A DNA stretch of 64,000 bases. Source: Collinsella aerofaciens. GTDB taxonomy: Bacteria; Actinomycetota; Coriobacteriia; Coriobacteriales; Coriobacteriaceae. Position numbers and translations under genes: made by a program. Shown piece by piece: positions 25,880 to 33,870 of this stretch. Each line of letters opens with the position of its first letter. Within the stretch, counting starts at the first letter, position 1. The notes under the pieces were generated by a model. It was not told where the DNA came from. It searched no databases and saw only the letters and a list, made by a program, of their open reading frames with translations. The DNA lies in NCBI RefSeq assembly GCF_028206795.1, contig NZ_JAQLFJ010000006.1, positions 1 to 64,000 on the forward strand, in the 5' to 3' direction.

Positions 25880-25977
25880 ATGAGCGTGGAAAATCTCCCG
25901 TTTTTGGCTTGGTGACGGGCTTAAAGTGGGAGATTATCCACGCTCATCCGGAAAGTGTCCAAAAATCCACGCTCGTT
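25880..25977. repeat. GAGCGTGGA inverted-repeat element upstream of recQ
   Basis: Twenty-base arms 25880-25899 and 25928-25947 match with one difference and contain ATGAGCGTGGA. A further inverted unit GTCCAAAAATCCACGCTCGTT follows at about 25956. The same word makes up the array at 37048-37194. Confidence 0.75.
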
Positions 25978-26073
25978 CGCCTTGGATTGCATCGCCCGTG
26001 GCCGGCAGCCGCGCGGCGCCGGTCCGCGTAGCGGCGTATAATCGGCGGCAGATGACTTGGACGTTAGGAAACC

Positions 26074-28056
26074 ATGACCGATAGCATGCAGCAGATGGCG
26101 CTCGACACGCTCGGCGCCTATTTTGGCTACACCTCGTTTCGCCCGGGACAGGACCGCATGGTCGATGCGATCCTTGCCGGTCGCGATGCGTTGGGTGTTA
26201 TGCCCACGGGCGCCGGCAAGTCCATTTGCTACCAGGTGCCCGCGCTCATGCTGCCCGGCATCACCTTTGTGGTGAGTCCGCTGCTGTCGCTTATGGAGGA
26301 CCAGACCCGTGCGTTGCTCGCGGCGGGTGCGCGACCCAGCTATCTCAACTCCAGCCTTACCCCGGCCCAGCAAAACACCGTGCTCAAGCGGGCGCGCGAG
26401 GGCCGCTATCAGCTTATGTACGTGGCGCCCGAGCGCTTGCTTGAGCCGCGTTTTTTGGCCTTTGCGCAGGAAGCTGCGGCCGAAGGCGGCATCGGCGTGC
26501 CGCTCGTGGCCATTGACGAGGCCCACTGCGTGAGCCAATGGGGCCAGGATTTCCGCCCCGCCTACCTGCAGATTCGCGAGTTCATCGATTCCCTGCCGCA
26601 GCGCCCTATCGTGGCAGCCTTTACCGCTACGGCGACCGAGCGTGTGCGCGCGGACATTCAGCAGATGCTCGGCCTGCAAAACCCCGCGACGGTGGTGACG
26701 GGCTTCGATCGCAAGAACCTCTACTTTGGTTGCGAGGAGATGGGCGACAAGGCCAAGACCGCCTGGGTGCGCGACTATGTGATTGCGCATTCGGGCGAGA
26801 GCGGCATCGTGTATTGCTCGACCCGCAAGACGGTCGATGCGCTGGCGGGCGAGCTTGCCGAGGCACTGGGCCCCAGCGGCATTCGCGTGGGTCGCTACCA
26901 TGCCGGCATGGGCAACGACGCCCGCCGCCAGAGCCAGCGTGCCTTTATCGACGACGACATTCAGGTGATGGTTGCCACCAACGCCTTTGGCATGGGCATC
27001 GACAAGCCCAACGTGCGCTACGTGATCCACAACAACGTGCCCGAGAGCATCGAGGCATACTACCAAGAGGCGGGCCGCGCCGGCCGTGATGGCGACCCGG
27101 CAAGCTGCCACTTGCTGTGGAACGGTAACGATTTTCGCATGCGCCGCTTTCTGATCGACCGCGGCGACGCTGCCGACGAGGCGCTCGACGACGAGCAGCG
27201 CGCGTGGGCGCTCCAGAATCGATATCGTCTGCTCAGCCAGATGGAGGGCTACTGCAATACCACCGGCTGCCTGCGCGAATATATGTTGCGCTACTTTGGC
27301 GACGAGGCCGCGGCCGAGCATGCTGCCGCGGCTGGTGCGGGCGCCGCCGCCACGGACGAGGCCGAGGGCTGCGGCAACTGCAGCAACTGCCTCATGCAGT
27401 TCGAGGTCGAGGACGTCACCGATATGGCCCGCGCCGCTGTGCGCTATGTGGCCACGCGACCCATGCGCTTCGGCAAGTCGCTCATCGCCGACGTGCTCCA
27501 CGGCGGCAACACCGAGCGCATTCGCCAGATGCATCTGGACGAGGACCGCGGCTACGGTGAGCTGTCGAGCGAATCGGTCGGGCGTATCAAGGACATCATC
27601 GGCCAGCTGTGCGGCCGCGGTTATCTGGCTACCTCGCAGGGGCAGTACCCGGTCGTGGGGCTGGGCCCGCGTGCCACCGAGGTCGAGGATGAGGCGTTTG
27701 CCTTTACCGTCAAGCGTCGTGCGTCCAAGCGCAAGGCCTCGGCCCGTGCCCGCCGCGCGGTGGATCTGCTGCGTGAGGAGGCCGAGCTTGATCAGCGCCC
27801 GCGCGTGGGCGACGATGCCGAGCTGTTTGAGCGCCTGCGTGCCCTGCGCAAGGAGATTTCGACCGAGCTGGAGATGGCGCCGTACATGGTTTTTTCCGAC
27901 AAGGCCCTGCGCGGTCTGTGCCGCCTACGCCCACAGACGCGCGACGAGCTTATCCAGGTCAACGGCATCGGCGAGAAAAAGGCCGACGCCTTTGGCGAGC
28001 AGTTTATGGCGGCGATTGAAGAGTTTGAGTCCGAGCATGCACGGAATGGAGCATAA
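26074..28056 (+). CDS. recQ: ATP-dependent DNA helicase RecQ
   Basis: This 660-aa 3'-5' helicase has Walker A GAGKS (46-50), the DEAH box at 148-151 in AIDEAHCVSQWG, motif VI QEAGRAGRDG, the RQC zinc site ending in CGNCSNC (about 430-436), a winged helix and a C-terminal HRDC domain (about 585-655, ending GIGEKKADAFGEQFMAAIEEF). Length is typical. It works in recombination repair with RecJ or RecO. The GntR-C gene starts 3 bp after its stop, so they are co-transcribed, an unusual pairing of a repair helicase and a sugar regulator. Confidence 0.95.
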   Translation: MTDSMQQMALDTLGAYFGYTSFRPGQDRMVDAILAGRDALGVMPTGAGKSICYQVPALMLPGITFVVSPLLSLMEDQTRALLAAGARPSYLNSSLTPAQQNTVLKRAREGRYQLMYVAPERLLEPRFLAFAQEAAAEGGIGVPLVAIDEAHCVSQWGQDFRPAYLQIREFIDSLPQRPIVAAFTATATERVRADIQQMLGLQNPATVVTGFDRKNLYFGCEEMGDKAKTAWVRDYVIAHSGESGIVYCSTRKTVDALAGELAEALGPSGIRVGRYHAGMGNDARRQSQRAFIDDDIQVMVATNAFGMGIDKPNVRYVIHNNVPESIEAYYQEAGRAGRDGDPASCHLLWNGNDFRMRRFLIDRGDAADEALDDEQRAWALQNRYRLLSQMEGYCNTTGCLREYMLRYFGDEAAAEHAAAAGAGAAATDEAEGCGNCSNCLMQFEVEDVTDMARAAVRYVATRPMRFGKSLIADVLHGGNTERIRQMHLDEDRGYGELSSESVGRIKDIIGQLCGRGYLATSQGQYPVVGLGPRATEVEDEAFAFTVKRRASKRKASARARRAVDLLREEAELDQRPRVGDDAELFERLRALRKEISTELEMAPYMVFSDKALRGLCRLRPQTRDELIQVNGIGEKKADAFGEQFMAAIEEFESEHARNGA

Positions 28057-28058
28057 CG

Positions 28059-28814
28059 ATGACATCCGACGATAAAACCGAGCGTACTGAGGTGTCTGCC
28101 GTGCCGCTGTACCAGCAGGTTATGGACGACCTAAAAGGCGAGATCGCGCGTGGCGTGTACGCATCCGGCTCGCGCATTCCTTCTGAGATGGAGCTCGCGA
28201 AGTACTACGGCGTGGGACGCATCACCGTGCGCCGCGCCATCGAGGAGCTGTCGCGCGCGGGGTATCTCAACCGTCAACAGGGGAGGGGCACGTTTGTGTG
28301 CGCGCCCAAGCTCAAGCGCAAGATTGTCCAGAAGGGTGACGTTCAGAGCTTTTCCGAGGGTTGCGCTGCCAACGACATGGTGGCCGGAGCACGCCTGGTG
28401 TCGCGCACGGTGGTTGCGGCGACGCGCGAGGACGCGGCGTTTTTTGGGGCGGAACCCGGCTGCGAGCTCATCGTTGTCGAGCGCGTGCGCACGGCAGACG
28501 GCGTGCCCGTCATGCTCGAGAACAACGCCTTTGTGCTGGCCGACCATCCCTATCTGCAGACGCTTGCCGACAAGGACCTCACGGACAATTCCATCTTTGC
28601 GCTCGTTGCCGAGCATTCGGGCCGCGCGCCGCTCAAGTCCGACCCCTGTACTGTGGAGATTGCGCTTGCCGATGCTCAGGCAGCCCCGCTGTTGGAGGTG
28701 CCGGTCGGCGAGCCGCTGTTTTATATGGAGGCGTACTTTACCGATGAGGACGAGCGGCCCTTGCTGCTCGGGCGCCAAAAGATCGTGGGCTCGCGCTACG
28801 TGTTCGACATCTAA
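28059..28814 (+). CDS. GntR-family regulator with UTRA domain (GntR-C)
   Basis: This 251-aa HutC-type regulator has a GntR winged helix (SRIPSEMELAKYYGVGRITV, NRQQGRGTFV) and a UTRA domain. It follows recQ by 2 bp and precedes the SIS-C gene by 144 bp. That gap carries two pairs of 10-bp-spaced ATAGAACA words, so it most likely controls SIS-C. Effector unknown. Confidence 0.87.
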   Translation: MTSDDKTERTEVSAVPLYQQVMDDLKGEIARGVYASGSRIPSEMELAKYYGVGRITVRRAIEELSRAGYLNRQQGRGTFVCAPKLKRKIVQKGDVQSFSEGCAANDMVAGARLVSRTVVAATREDAAFFGAEPGCELIVVERVRTADGVPVMLENNAFVLADHPYLQTLADKDLTDNSIFALVAEHSGRAPLKSDPCTVEIALADAQAAPLLEVPVGEPLFYMEAYFTDEDERPLLLGRQKIVGSRYVFDI

Positions 28815-28823
28815 CGTCCACAG

Positions 28824-28905
28824 ATAGAACAATATAGAACAAATTTGGTGAAATGACTTCACGGGTGTCGTCGTGCGTGCTATATATAGGACAACATAGA
28901 ACGAC
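28824..28905. promoter_or_regulatory. Tandem ATAGAACA operators before SIS-C
   Basis: ATAGAACA occurs at 28824 and 28834; ATAGGACA at 28886 and ATAGAACG at 28896. Each pair is spaced 10 bp, one helical turn. The likely ligand is GntR-C; this is inferred from position. Confidence 0.45.
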
Positions 28906-28958
28906 AGCAGGTACGAGCTGTCGTCGTTCTAAACCGCCACACAAGGAGGGGCACCACC

Positions 28959-29927
28959 ATGAACGCACATGATCTGGTTCAGGAAATTATCGAGCGCAAG
29001 GGCAAGATCGAAAACGTCTTTTGGATCGCTTGTGGCGGTTCGATGATCGACCTGATGCCGGCCAACGAGCTGCTCAAGCGCGAGGCCACCACGTTTACCT
29101 CGACGGTCTACACGGCACGCGAGTTTTGCCTGATGGCCCCCAAGAGCTTAGGGCCGAAGTCGCTCGTTATTGCCTGCAGCCACAGCGGCAACACGCAGGA
29201 GGTCGTCGACGGCTGCGAGATGGCACTGGCCGCCGGCGCCGAGGTCGTCGCCCTCACCGACTGCGAGGGCTCCAAGATCGATAACGGCAAGTGGACTACC
29301 TGGGTCTACCCCTGGGGCGAGGGCGTGTCGCAGGCCGAGGTGCCGCAGGGCATCGGCGCCCTGATCGCTGCCGAGCTGCTCGACCAGCAGGAAGGCTACG
29401 AGGCGCTCGCCGACATGTACGAGGGCCTCAAGCAGATGGATGTGCTGCTGCCCGCCGCCCGCGAGAAGGTCAACGCCGAGCTGGGCGCCCGCTTTGCCGA
29501 GCTCTGCCAGCAGCACAAGTTCTTCTATATCCTGGGGTCCGGCCCCAACTTTAGTCAGACCTACGCCATGGCCATCTGCTCGCTCATGGAGATGCAGTGG
29601 CAGCACTGCTGCTATATCCACTCCGGCGAGTACTTCCACGGCCCCTTCGAGGCTACCGAGCCCGGCGTGTTCTACTTTGTGCAGCTCGGATCGGGCGAGT
29701 GCCGCCCCATGGAGGAGCGTGCACTCGCGTTCCTCAACACGCACACCGATACGGTCATGGTGCTCGATGCGCTCGAATACGGCGTGGGCGAGGTGCCCGC
29801 CAGCGTCCGTTCGTTCCTGGAGCCGATCTTCTTCTACGCGATGAGCTGCGAGCTGCGCGCCGCCCGCGGCAAGGTGTTCGACCACAGCCCCGAGATCCGT
29901 CGCTACATGGGCATCGAGCAGTACTAG
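28959..29927 (+). CDS. SIS-domain sugar-amine deglycase, FrlB/FraB-like (SIS-C)
   Basis: This 322-aa paralog has SIS blocks NVFWIACGGSMIDLMPANEL (19-38) and CSHSGNTQEVVDGCEMAL. Glu211 and His227 (in GEYFHGPFE) keep the FraB spacing. Its C-terminus IRRYMGIEQY differs from the WKL-Y ending of SIS-A and SIS-B. Start ATG 28959 follows AAGGAGGGG. It is the most diverged of the three and has its own regulator gene (GntR-C), which suggests a distinct phosphorylated substrate. It has no dedicated transporter nearby and may depend on the PTS at 18833. Confidence 0.8.
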   Translation: MNAHDLVQEIIERKGKIENVFWIACGGSMIDLMPANELLKREATTFTSTVYTAREFCLMAPKSLGPKSLVIACSHSGNTQEVVDGCEMALAAGAEVVALTDCEGSKIDNGKWTTWVYPWGEGVSQAEVPQGIGALIAAELLDQQEGYEALADMYEGLKQMDVLLPAAREKVNAELGARFAELCQQHKFFYILGSGPNFSQTYAMAICSLMEMQWQHCCYIHSGEYFHGPFEATEPGVFYFVQLGSGECRPMEERALAFLNTHTDTVMVLDALEYGVGEVPASVRSFLEPIFFYAMSCELRAARGKVFDHSPEIRRYMGIEQY

Positions 29928-29948
29928 GTAACGGGAATTATCTTTTTG

Positions 29949-29980
29949 ACGGGGTCTGCGCTGCGCGCGGGCCCCGTTTT
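29949..29980 (+). terminator. Intrinsic terminator after SIS-C
   Basis: ACGGGG and CCCCGT pair around a GC-rich loop and are followed by TTTT. Confidence 0.75.
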
Positions 29981-30023
29981 GCGTTGTGGCGGCCGGATTT
30001 GTGTTTGCGCGAAAACGAAGGTG

Positions 30024-30189
30024 AATACTTTTCCGCGATGTGAACGACCTATTTTGGACCCCCGAAGCATCCACACTTTTTGGCGGCAAAACTGCAGGAA
30101 AATCTTAATGAAACCGCAGGAAATGGTTCCCATAAAGTGTCGATGCTTCGGGGGCTCATTTTTGCTCGTTCACTTCGCGGAAAAGTATT
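30024..30189. repeat. Long imperfect inverted repeat, MITE-like
   Basis: The 56-base arms 30024-30079 and 30134-30189 are largely complementary; they start AATACTTTTCCGCG and share CCCCCGAAGCATC. The 54-bp centre contains two related phrases, CTGCAGGAAAATCTT and CCGCAGGAAATGGTT. It fills most of the gap between SIS-C and the dehydrogenase and encodes no protein. Confidence 0.8.
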
Positions 30190-30221
30190 AGACCTAAATT
30201 TGTAAGCGTGTCGTGTGAGCC

Positions 30222-30264
30222 AAAAAGCGGGCCGCGCCGATGGGTTTCCGGCGCGGCCCGCTTT
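30222..30264 (-). terminator. Intrinsic terminator after the dehydrogenase gene
   Basis: AGCGGGCCGCGCCG and CGGCGCGGCCCGCT pair; on the minus strand the stem is followed by TTTTT. It lies 43 bp beyond the stop codon. Confidence 0.85.
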
Positions 30265-30306
30265 ACATGGCGTCCGTATGGGCGAGGTGTCGCGTCAAGC
30301 GGCGGC

Positions 30307-31284
30307 CTACTTTGCGTCGTACGCCTCGGCGTCCCACCAGTCGAGCTGGGCGATGTTGTCGCGGATGTGCTGGCAGCTCTTGTGGAAGCCCTCGAGCTCG
30401 TGCTCGGACAGGTCGAGCGTGTAGACCTCCTCGACGCCCTCGGCGCCGATCACGCACGGCAGGGAGGTAAAGATACCCTCCTCGCCATACTGGCCGGTCA
30501 TGAGCGTGGATGCCGAAAGCACGGCGTGCTCGTTGTGCAGCACGGCGGCGCAGACGCGCGCGGCGGAGTTGGCGACGGCGTACTCGGTGCACTGCTTGCC
30601 CTGGTAGGTTACGTAGCCGCCCTTGCGCGCGAGTTCCTCGATCTCCATGTGGTCGAAGGCATACTTGTCGGGGTTCTCGGCCTGAAGTTCGTTGAGGCTC
30701 TTGCCGGCGATGGTTGCGGCCTTAAAGGCGGCAAGCTGGCTAAAGCCGTGCTCGCCGATCATGTAGGCGTCGATGGACTTGGGGCTCACGCCGACCTTCT
30801 TGGAGATCTCGGTGCGCAGGCGGGCGGAGTCCAGGCCGCAGCCCGAGCCGATGATCTTCTTGGGATCGTAGCCGGTCAGATGCCACAGCTCGGTGCACAC
30901 GACGTCGCAGGGGTTGGAGATACTCACGAAGATGCCGTCGAAGCCGGCGTCGACGATGCGCTTGGCAAAGGTGCGGGCGGCGTCGGTGGTAAAGAACAGC
31001 TCGCCGTCGCGGCTGCCGGCGGCCAGTGCGACCTTGCCGGCGGCGTTGACGATGACGTCGCAGCAGGCAAGCTCCTTGTAGTGGTCGTAGCAGTTGACGA
31101 TCTTGGTGTTGTACGGGACAAACGAAAGGGAGTCGCGCAGGTCCTGGACCTCGGACGTCACCTTGGCCTCGTTGATATCGCACAGGTACAGCTCATCGGC
31201 AATGCCCTGCATGAGTAGGCTGTTGGCGACATGTGCTCCTACGTGGCCCTGGCCGACCACACCGATCTTACGCGTCTGGTACAT
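30307..31284 (-). CDS. L-lactate / L-2-hydroxyacid dehydrogenase
   Basis: This 325-aa NAD-dependent enzyme of the LDH/MDH family has the Rossmann motif GVVGQGHVGAHVA, NAAGKVALA, SNPCDVV, the LDSARLR arginine segment and the catalytic His in GEHGFSQ. The C-terminal part (EELARKGGYVTYQGKQCTEY) resembles L-2-hydroxyisocaproate dehydrogenase as well as L-LDH, so the substrate may be pyruvate or a branched 2-oxoacid. ATG at 31284 follows GGAAGGA; the longer frame to 31323 has no ribosome site. It is monocistronic, with a terminator at 30222 and a TACAAT -10 near 31322-31327. Confidence 0.85.
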   Translation of the reverse strand: MYQTRKIGVVGQGHVGAHVANSLLMQGIADELYLCDINEAKVTSEVQDLRDSLSFVPYNTKIVNCYDHYKELACCDVIVNAAGKVALAAGSRDGELFFTTDAARTFAKRIVDAGFDGIFVSISNPCDVVCTELWHLTGYDPKKIIGSGCGLDSARLRTEISKKVGVSPKSIDAYMIGEHGFSQLAAFKAATIAGKSLNELQAENPDKYAFDHMEIEELARKGGYVTYQGKQCTEYAVANSAARVCAAVLHNEHAVLSASTLMTGQYGEEGIFTSLPCVIGAEGVEEVYTLDLSEHELEGFHKSCQHIRDNIAQLDWWDAEAYDAK

Positions 31285-31495
31285 ACGAGTATCCTTCCGG
31301 CCGAGTTTTTTGCGTCGAACCATTGTAGCGTCCTGCCGTCACTTTGCTAGACTAAAGCGCCGTAGATTTTTGGGACATGCCTTAATCTCTACTTTTGGAG
31401 TGATTTGGGCCGCTGGCGGCATCGCTGGGCGATGTGCTCGCGCGGATAGGGCTGCTCGTTGTACCATAGCTGCAACTGACTCGTAAGGAGCATCC

Positions 31496-32422
31496 ATGCC
31501 CATTCGCATCCCCGACGCCCTCCCTGCCGCCGCGCAGCTCGAGAGCGAGAACATCTTTGTCATGACCGAGTACCGCGCGCTGCACCAAGACATCCGCCCG
31601 CTGCGCGTGCTCATCCTCAACCTCATGCCCACCAAGATCGCCACCGAGACGCAGATCATGCGCAAGCTCTCCAACACGCCGCTACAGGTGGAGGTGGACC
31701 TGCTGCGCACCAAGACGCACGAGGCCACGCATGTGAGCGCCGGCCATCTGGAGACGTTCTACCGCACGTTCGACGACATCCGCGACATCCACTACGATGG
31801 CCTGATCATCACGGGCGCCCCGGTGGAGCAGATGCCGTTCGAGGAGGTCGACTACTGGCCCGAGCTCTGCCAGATCATGGATTGGTCCACCACGCACGTA
31901 CACTCTACGCTGCACATTTGCTGGGGCGCGCAGGCCGGCCTGTACCATCATTACGGTATCCAGAAGTACGACCTGCCGGCAAAGGCAAGCGGCGTGTTCG
32001 AGCATTATCTGGTGAAGCCGCAAAGCCCGCTGGTCCGTGGCTTCGACGACCGCTTCTATGCCGTGCATTCGCGCAACACCGATGTGCGCCGCGAGGACGT
32101 GGAGGCCGAGCCGCAGCTTGAGGTCGTGGCCGTGTCCGACGAGGTGGGCCTGTACATCGTCAAGTCGACCGACAGCCGTCGCTTCTTTGTATTTGGCCAC
32201 CCCGAGTACGATACCGACACGCTGCGCCTGGAGTACGAGCGCGACGTGAAGCGCGGACTCAACCCGGAGGTGCCGGCGCATTACTTCCCGGGCGACGATC
32301 CCACCGCCGAGCCGCGCAACGTCTGGCGCAGCCAGGCTCAGCTGTTCTACACCAATTGGCTCAACTACTACGTCTACCAGACCACACCCTACGACCTGGC
32401 CCGAGCCGGCGAGGAGCACTAG
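31496..32422 (+). CDS. metA: Homoserine O-acyltransferase MetA (predicted acetyl-CoA type)
   Basis: This 308-aa protein catalyses the first committed step of methionine synthesis. The nucleophile Cys142 lies in [15 protein letters not shown] and the catalytic His/Glu region in VFGHPEYD. Residue 111, in [15 protein letters not shown], is Glu. In studied MetA proteins Glu111 favours acetyl-CoA and Gly111 favours succinyl-CoA, so O-acetylhomoserine is the predicted product despite the family name. TAAGGAG precedes ATG 31496. It diverges from the dehydrogenase gene; no S-box or other riboswitch was recognised in the 211-bp gap. Confidence 0.93.
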   Translation: MPIRIPDALPAAAQLESENIFVMTEYRALHQDIRPLRVLILNLMPTKIATETQIMRKLSNTPLQVEVDLLRTKTHEATHVSAGHLETFYRTFDDIRDIHYDGLIITGAPVEQMPFEEVDYWPELCQIMDWSTTHVHSTLHICWGAQAGLYHHYGIQKYDLPAKASGVFEHYLVKPQSPLVRGFDDRFYAVHSRNTDVRREDVEAEPQLEVVAVSDEVGLYIVKSTDSRRFFVFGHPEYDTDTLRLEYERDVKRGLNPEVPAHYFPGDDPTAEPRNVWRSQAQLFYTNWLNYYVYQTTPYDLARAGEEH

Positions 32423-32464
32423 GCTGCGATGATGCCGCTGTAGCCGTGGCTGATGTGGCAGCGG

Positions 32465-33061
32465 TTAGGCGCTGATGATGTGGGGCAGCGGCAGATCGTG
32501 GACGTCGGTGGGGATGTGGTCGACGCGCTGTTCGTCAAAGGCGATGCCGACGATTTGACATACGGGCGAGAGCATGGGCAGGTAGCGGTCATAGCAGCCG
32601 CCGCCGTAGCCTAGGCGCGTGCCGGTGCGGTCGAATGCTACGAGCGGCGCGACGATCATGTCGAGAGCTTCGGCAGGCACGATAGGGAAGCGGCTGCTGT
32701 CGATGTCCGTGGCCGCAAAGGCCCGCGTGGGGTGGGCGATAAACGTAGCCGCGTCCGCGTCGCCGGCAGCAACTGCCCGCATACACATGCGCTGGCCACA
32801 AGCTGCGGCGTCTGTTGCCGAGAGCATGCACGGATAGGCCACGCGCCAGCCACGTTTGGCGGCAGCTGCGGCAAACGCGGCTGAGTCGACTTCGGAACCC
32901 ATCGCGGCATAGACGGCAACGGTGTGCGGCGCCGCGGCATCCAAGCGGCCCAGCAGCTCAACCAGCCGCGCACAGATATCAGCAGACTTCGCCGCCCGCA
33001 AGTCCAAATCAAGAGCATCGCGCCGAGCAATCACCGCCCGCCGCAACTCAGCCTTGTCCAT
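32465..33061 (-). CDS. 5-formyltetrahydrofolate cyclo-ligase
   Basis: This 198-aa enzyme converts 5-formyl-THF to 5,10-methenyl-THF using ATP. The hallmark is LGYGGGCYDRYL, with upstream MDKAELRRAVIARRDAL. The start was set at 33061 behind GAGGAAG; the longer frame to 33142 would translate a repeat hairpin. It is convergent with metA. Two repeat hairpins separate it from hicB. Confidence 0.92.
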   Translation of the reverse strand: MDKAELRRAVIARRDALDLDLRAAKSADICARLVELLGRLDAAAPHTVAVYAAMGSEVDSAAFAAAAAKRGWRVAYPCMLSATDAAACGQRMCMRAVAAGDADAATFIAHPTRAFAATDIDSSRFPIVPAEALDMIVAPLVAFDRTGTRLGYGGGCYDRYLPMLSPVCQIVGIAFDEQRVDHIPTDVHDLPLPHIISA

Positions 33062-33074
33062 CCCGGCTTCCTCT

Positions 33075-33124
33075 CCCAAACCTACCAAAAAGGGCAGGTT
33101 AATTTTGGCAGGTTTTATCTGGGC
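33075..33124 (-). repeat. CAGATAAAACCTACCAAAA hairpin repeat, copy 3 (inverted)
   Basis: Read on the minus strand it begins GCCCAGATAAAACCTGCCAAA and ends with TTTTTGGTAGGTTTGGG. It matches copies 1 and 2 with compensating differences in the stem. It lies upstream of the cyclo-ligase start, within its likely leader. Confidence 0.8.
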
Positions 33125-33132
33125 AAATGTCG

Positions 33133-33172
33133 AAACCACCACAAAGGTGCCTGTCCCCTTTGTGGTGGTTTT
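33133..33172. repeat. ACCACCACAAAGG hairpin repeat, copy 2
   Basis: AAACCACCACAAAGG and CCTTTGTGGTGGTTT (15 bp) pair perfectly around TGCCTGTCC. It lies next to a repeat of the other family, between hicB and the cyclo-ligase. Confidence 0.85.
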
Positions 33173-33188
33173 GGCCCATGCGTTAACG

Positions 33189-33518
33189 CTATAACGCCGC
33201 GGCGATTGCTTCGGTCACAAACTTATTGAGTGACTCGCCCTTCTTTGCCGCCGCCAGTGCTGCCTGCTTGTGAAGCTCGGAGCCTGTTCTCACATTGAAC
33301 GAGCCCTTAAAAGCCCGCTCTGGTTCCTTGCCCTTTTCGGCACAAAACTCAAGGTAATCGTCGACGGCGTCGTGGAAGCATTGCTCCACTTCTTCAGCCG
33401 TGGAGCCTTCAAATACAATTGCGTCCCTAATGCCGGCGACCATACCTGTTAGTACATGCTGCTCGGCATCGAACTCGACTGGGGCGAAATAGCCCTTGTA
33501 TGCCAAAACGTTACTCAT
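33189..33518 (-). CDS. hicB: HicB-family antitoxin
   Basis: This 109-aa protein has the HicB partial RNase H-like fold (LAYKGYFAPVEFDAEQHVLTG, GSTAEEVEQCFHDAVDDYLE) and a C-terminal ribbon-helix-helix DNA-binding segment (GESLNKFVTEAI). It should neutralise HicA and repress the operon. Start 33518 follows GGAGG; it overlaps the end of hicA by 8 bp. Confidence 0.88.
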   Translation of the reverse strand: MSNVLAYKGYFAPVEFDAEQHVLTGMVAGIRDAIVFEGSTAEEVEQCFHDAVDDYLEFCAEKGKEPERAFKGSFNVRTGSELHKQAALAAAKKGESLNKFVTEAIAAAL

Positions 33519-33774
33519 GACTGCCTCCGACATCCTGCAGAAATCGAACGATGTTTCGAATTGTCCCCGCTGTCAATTCGTCAGATGGATGAGGCGCGTG
33601 CATCACGAACATCCTGCCATCTGAGGGCCTGTAGAAGCGAATGCGCGATCCGGATGTCTTGCCTTTGCTGTCCATTTCAAAGCCATATGAGGCCATGACT
33701 TTTAAAAAATCGGCATACCGATACGTCGAAGGGCAGCTAAACAGTTGGGCGATGAGTTTATCGGCTCGAGTCAT
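33511..33774 (-). CDS. hicA: HicA-family mRNA interferase toxin
   Basis: This 87-aa double-stranded RNA-binding-fold toxin cleaves mRNA. The conserved region is MFVMHAPHPSDELTAGTIRN with the catalytic His, preceded by GSRIRFYRPSDG. It precedes hicB in the operon, the classic order. A 21-bp palindrome overlaps its -10. The Gly-Ser-x-x-x-x motif before the His looks intact, so the toxin is probably active. Confidence 0.88.
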   Translation of the reverse strand: MTRADKLIAQLFSCPSTYRYADFLKVMASYGFEMDSKGKTSGSRIRFYRPSDGRMFVMHAPHPSDELTAGTIRNIVRFLQDVGGSHE

Positions 33775-33788
33775 CCCGCCTCACATTC

Positions 33789-33826
33789 TGCAACTATATT
33801 CTAGTTGCAATTTAGATCCGATGCAA
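33789..33826 (-). promoter_or_regulatory. hicAB promoter and palindromic operator
   Basis: On the minus strand TTGCAT (33821-33826) and TAGAAT (33798-33803) are 17 bp apart. The perfect inverted repeat TGCAACTA-N5-TAGTTGCA (33789-33809) covers the -10, the expected place for HicB repression. Confidence 0.65.
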
Positions 33827-33870
33827 TCACCCATACTATAGAACATGTGTACGTATAGAACAAGTGTTCG

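Noticed and set aside
15386..29927. Prophage or integrated element in the PTS/SIS region
   Set aside because: No integrase, transposase, structural phage gene or attachment-site duplication was seen; recQ and metabolic genes are interleaved.
31285..31495. S-box (SAM) riboswitch upstream of metA
   Set aside because: The conserved S-box elements are not present in the 211-bp gap.
33061..33142. N-terminal extension of the cyclo-ligase (27 codons)
   Set aside because: The extension is the translated repeat hairpin; the downstream ATG has a proper ribosome site and the family start.
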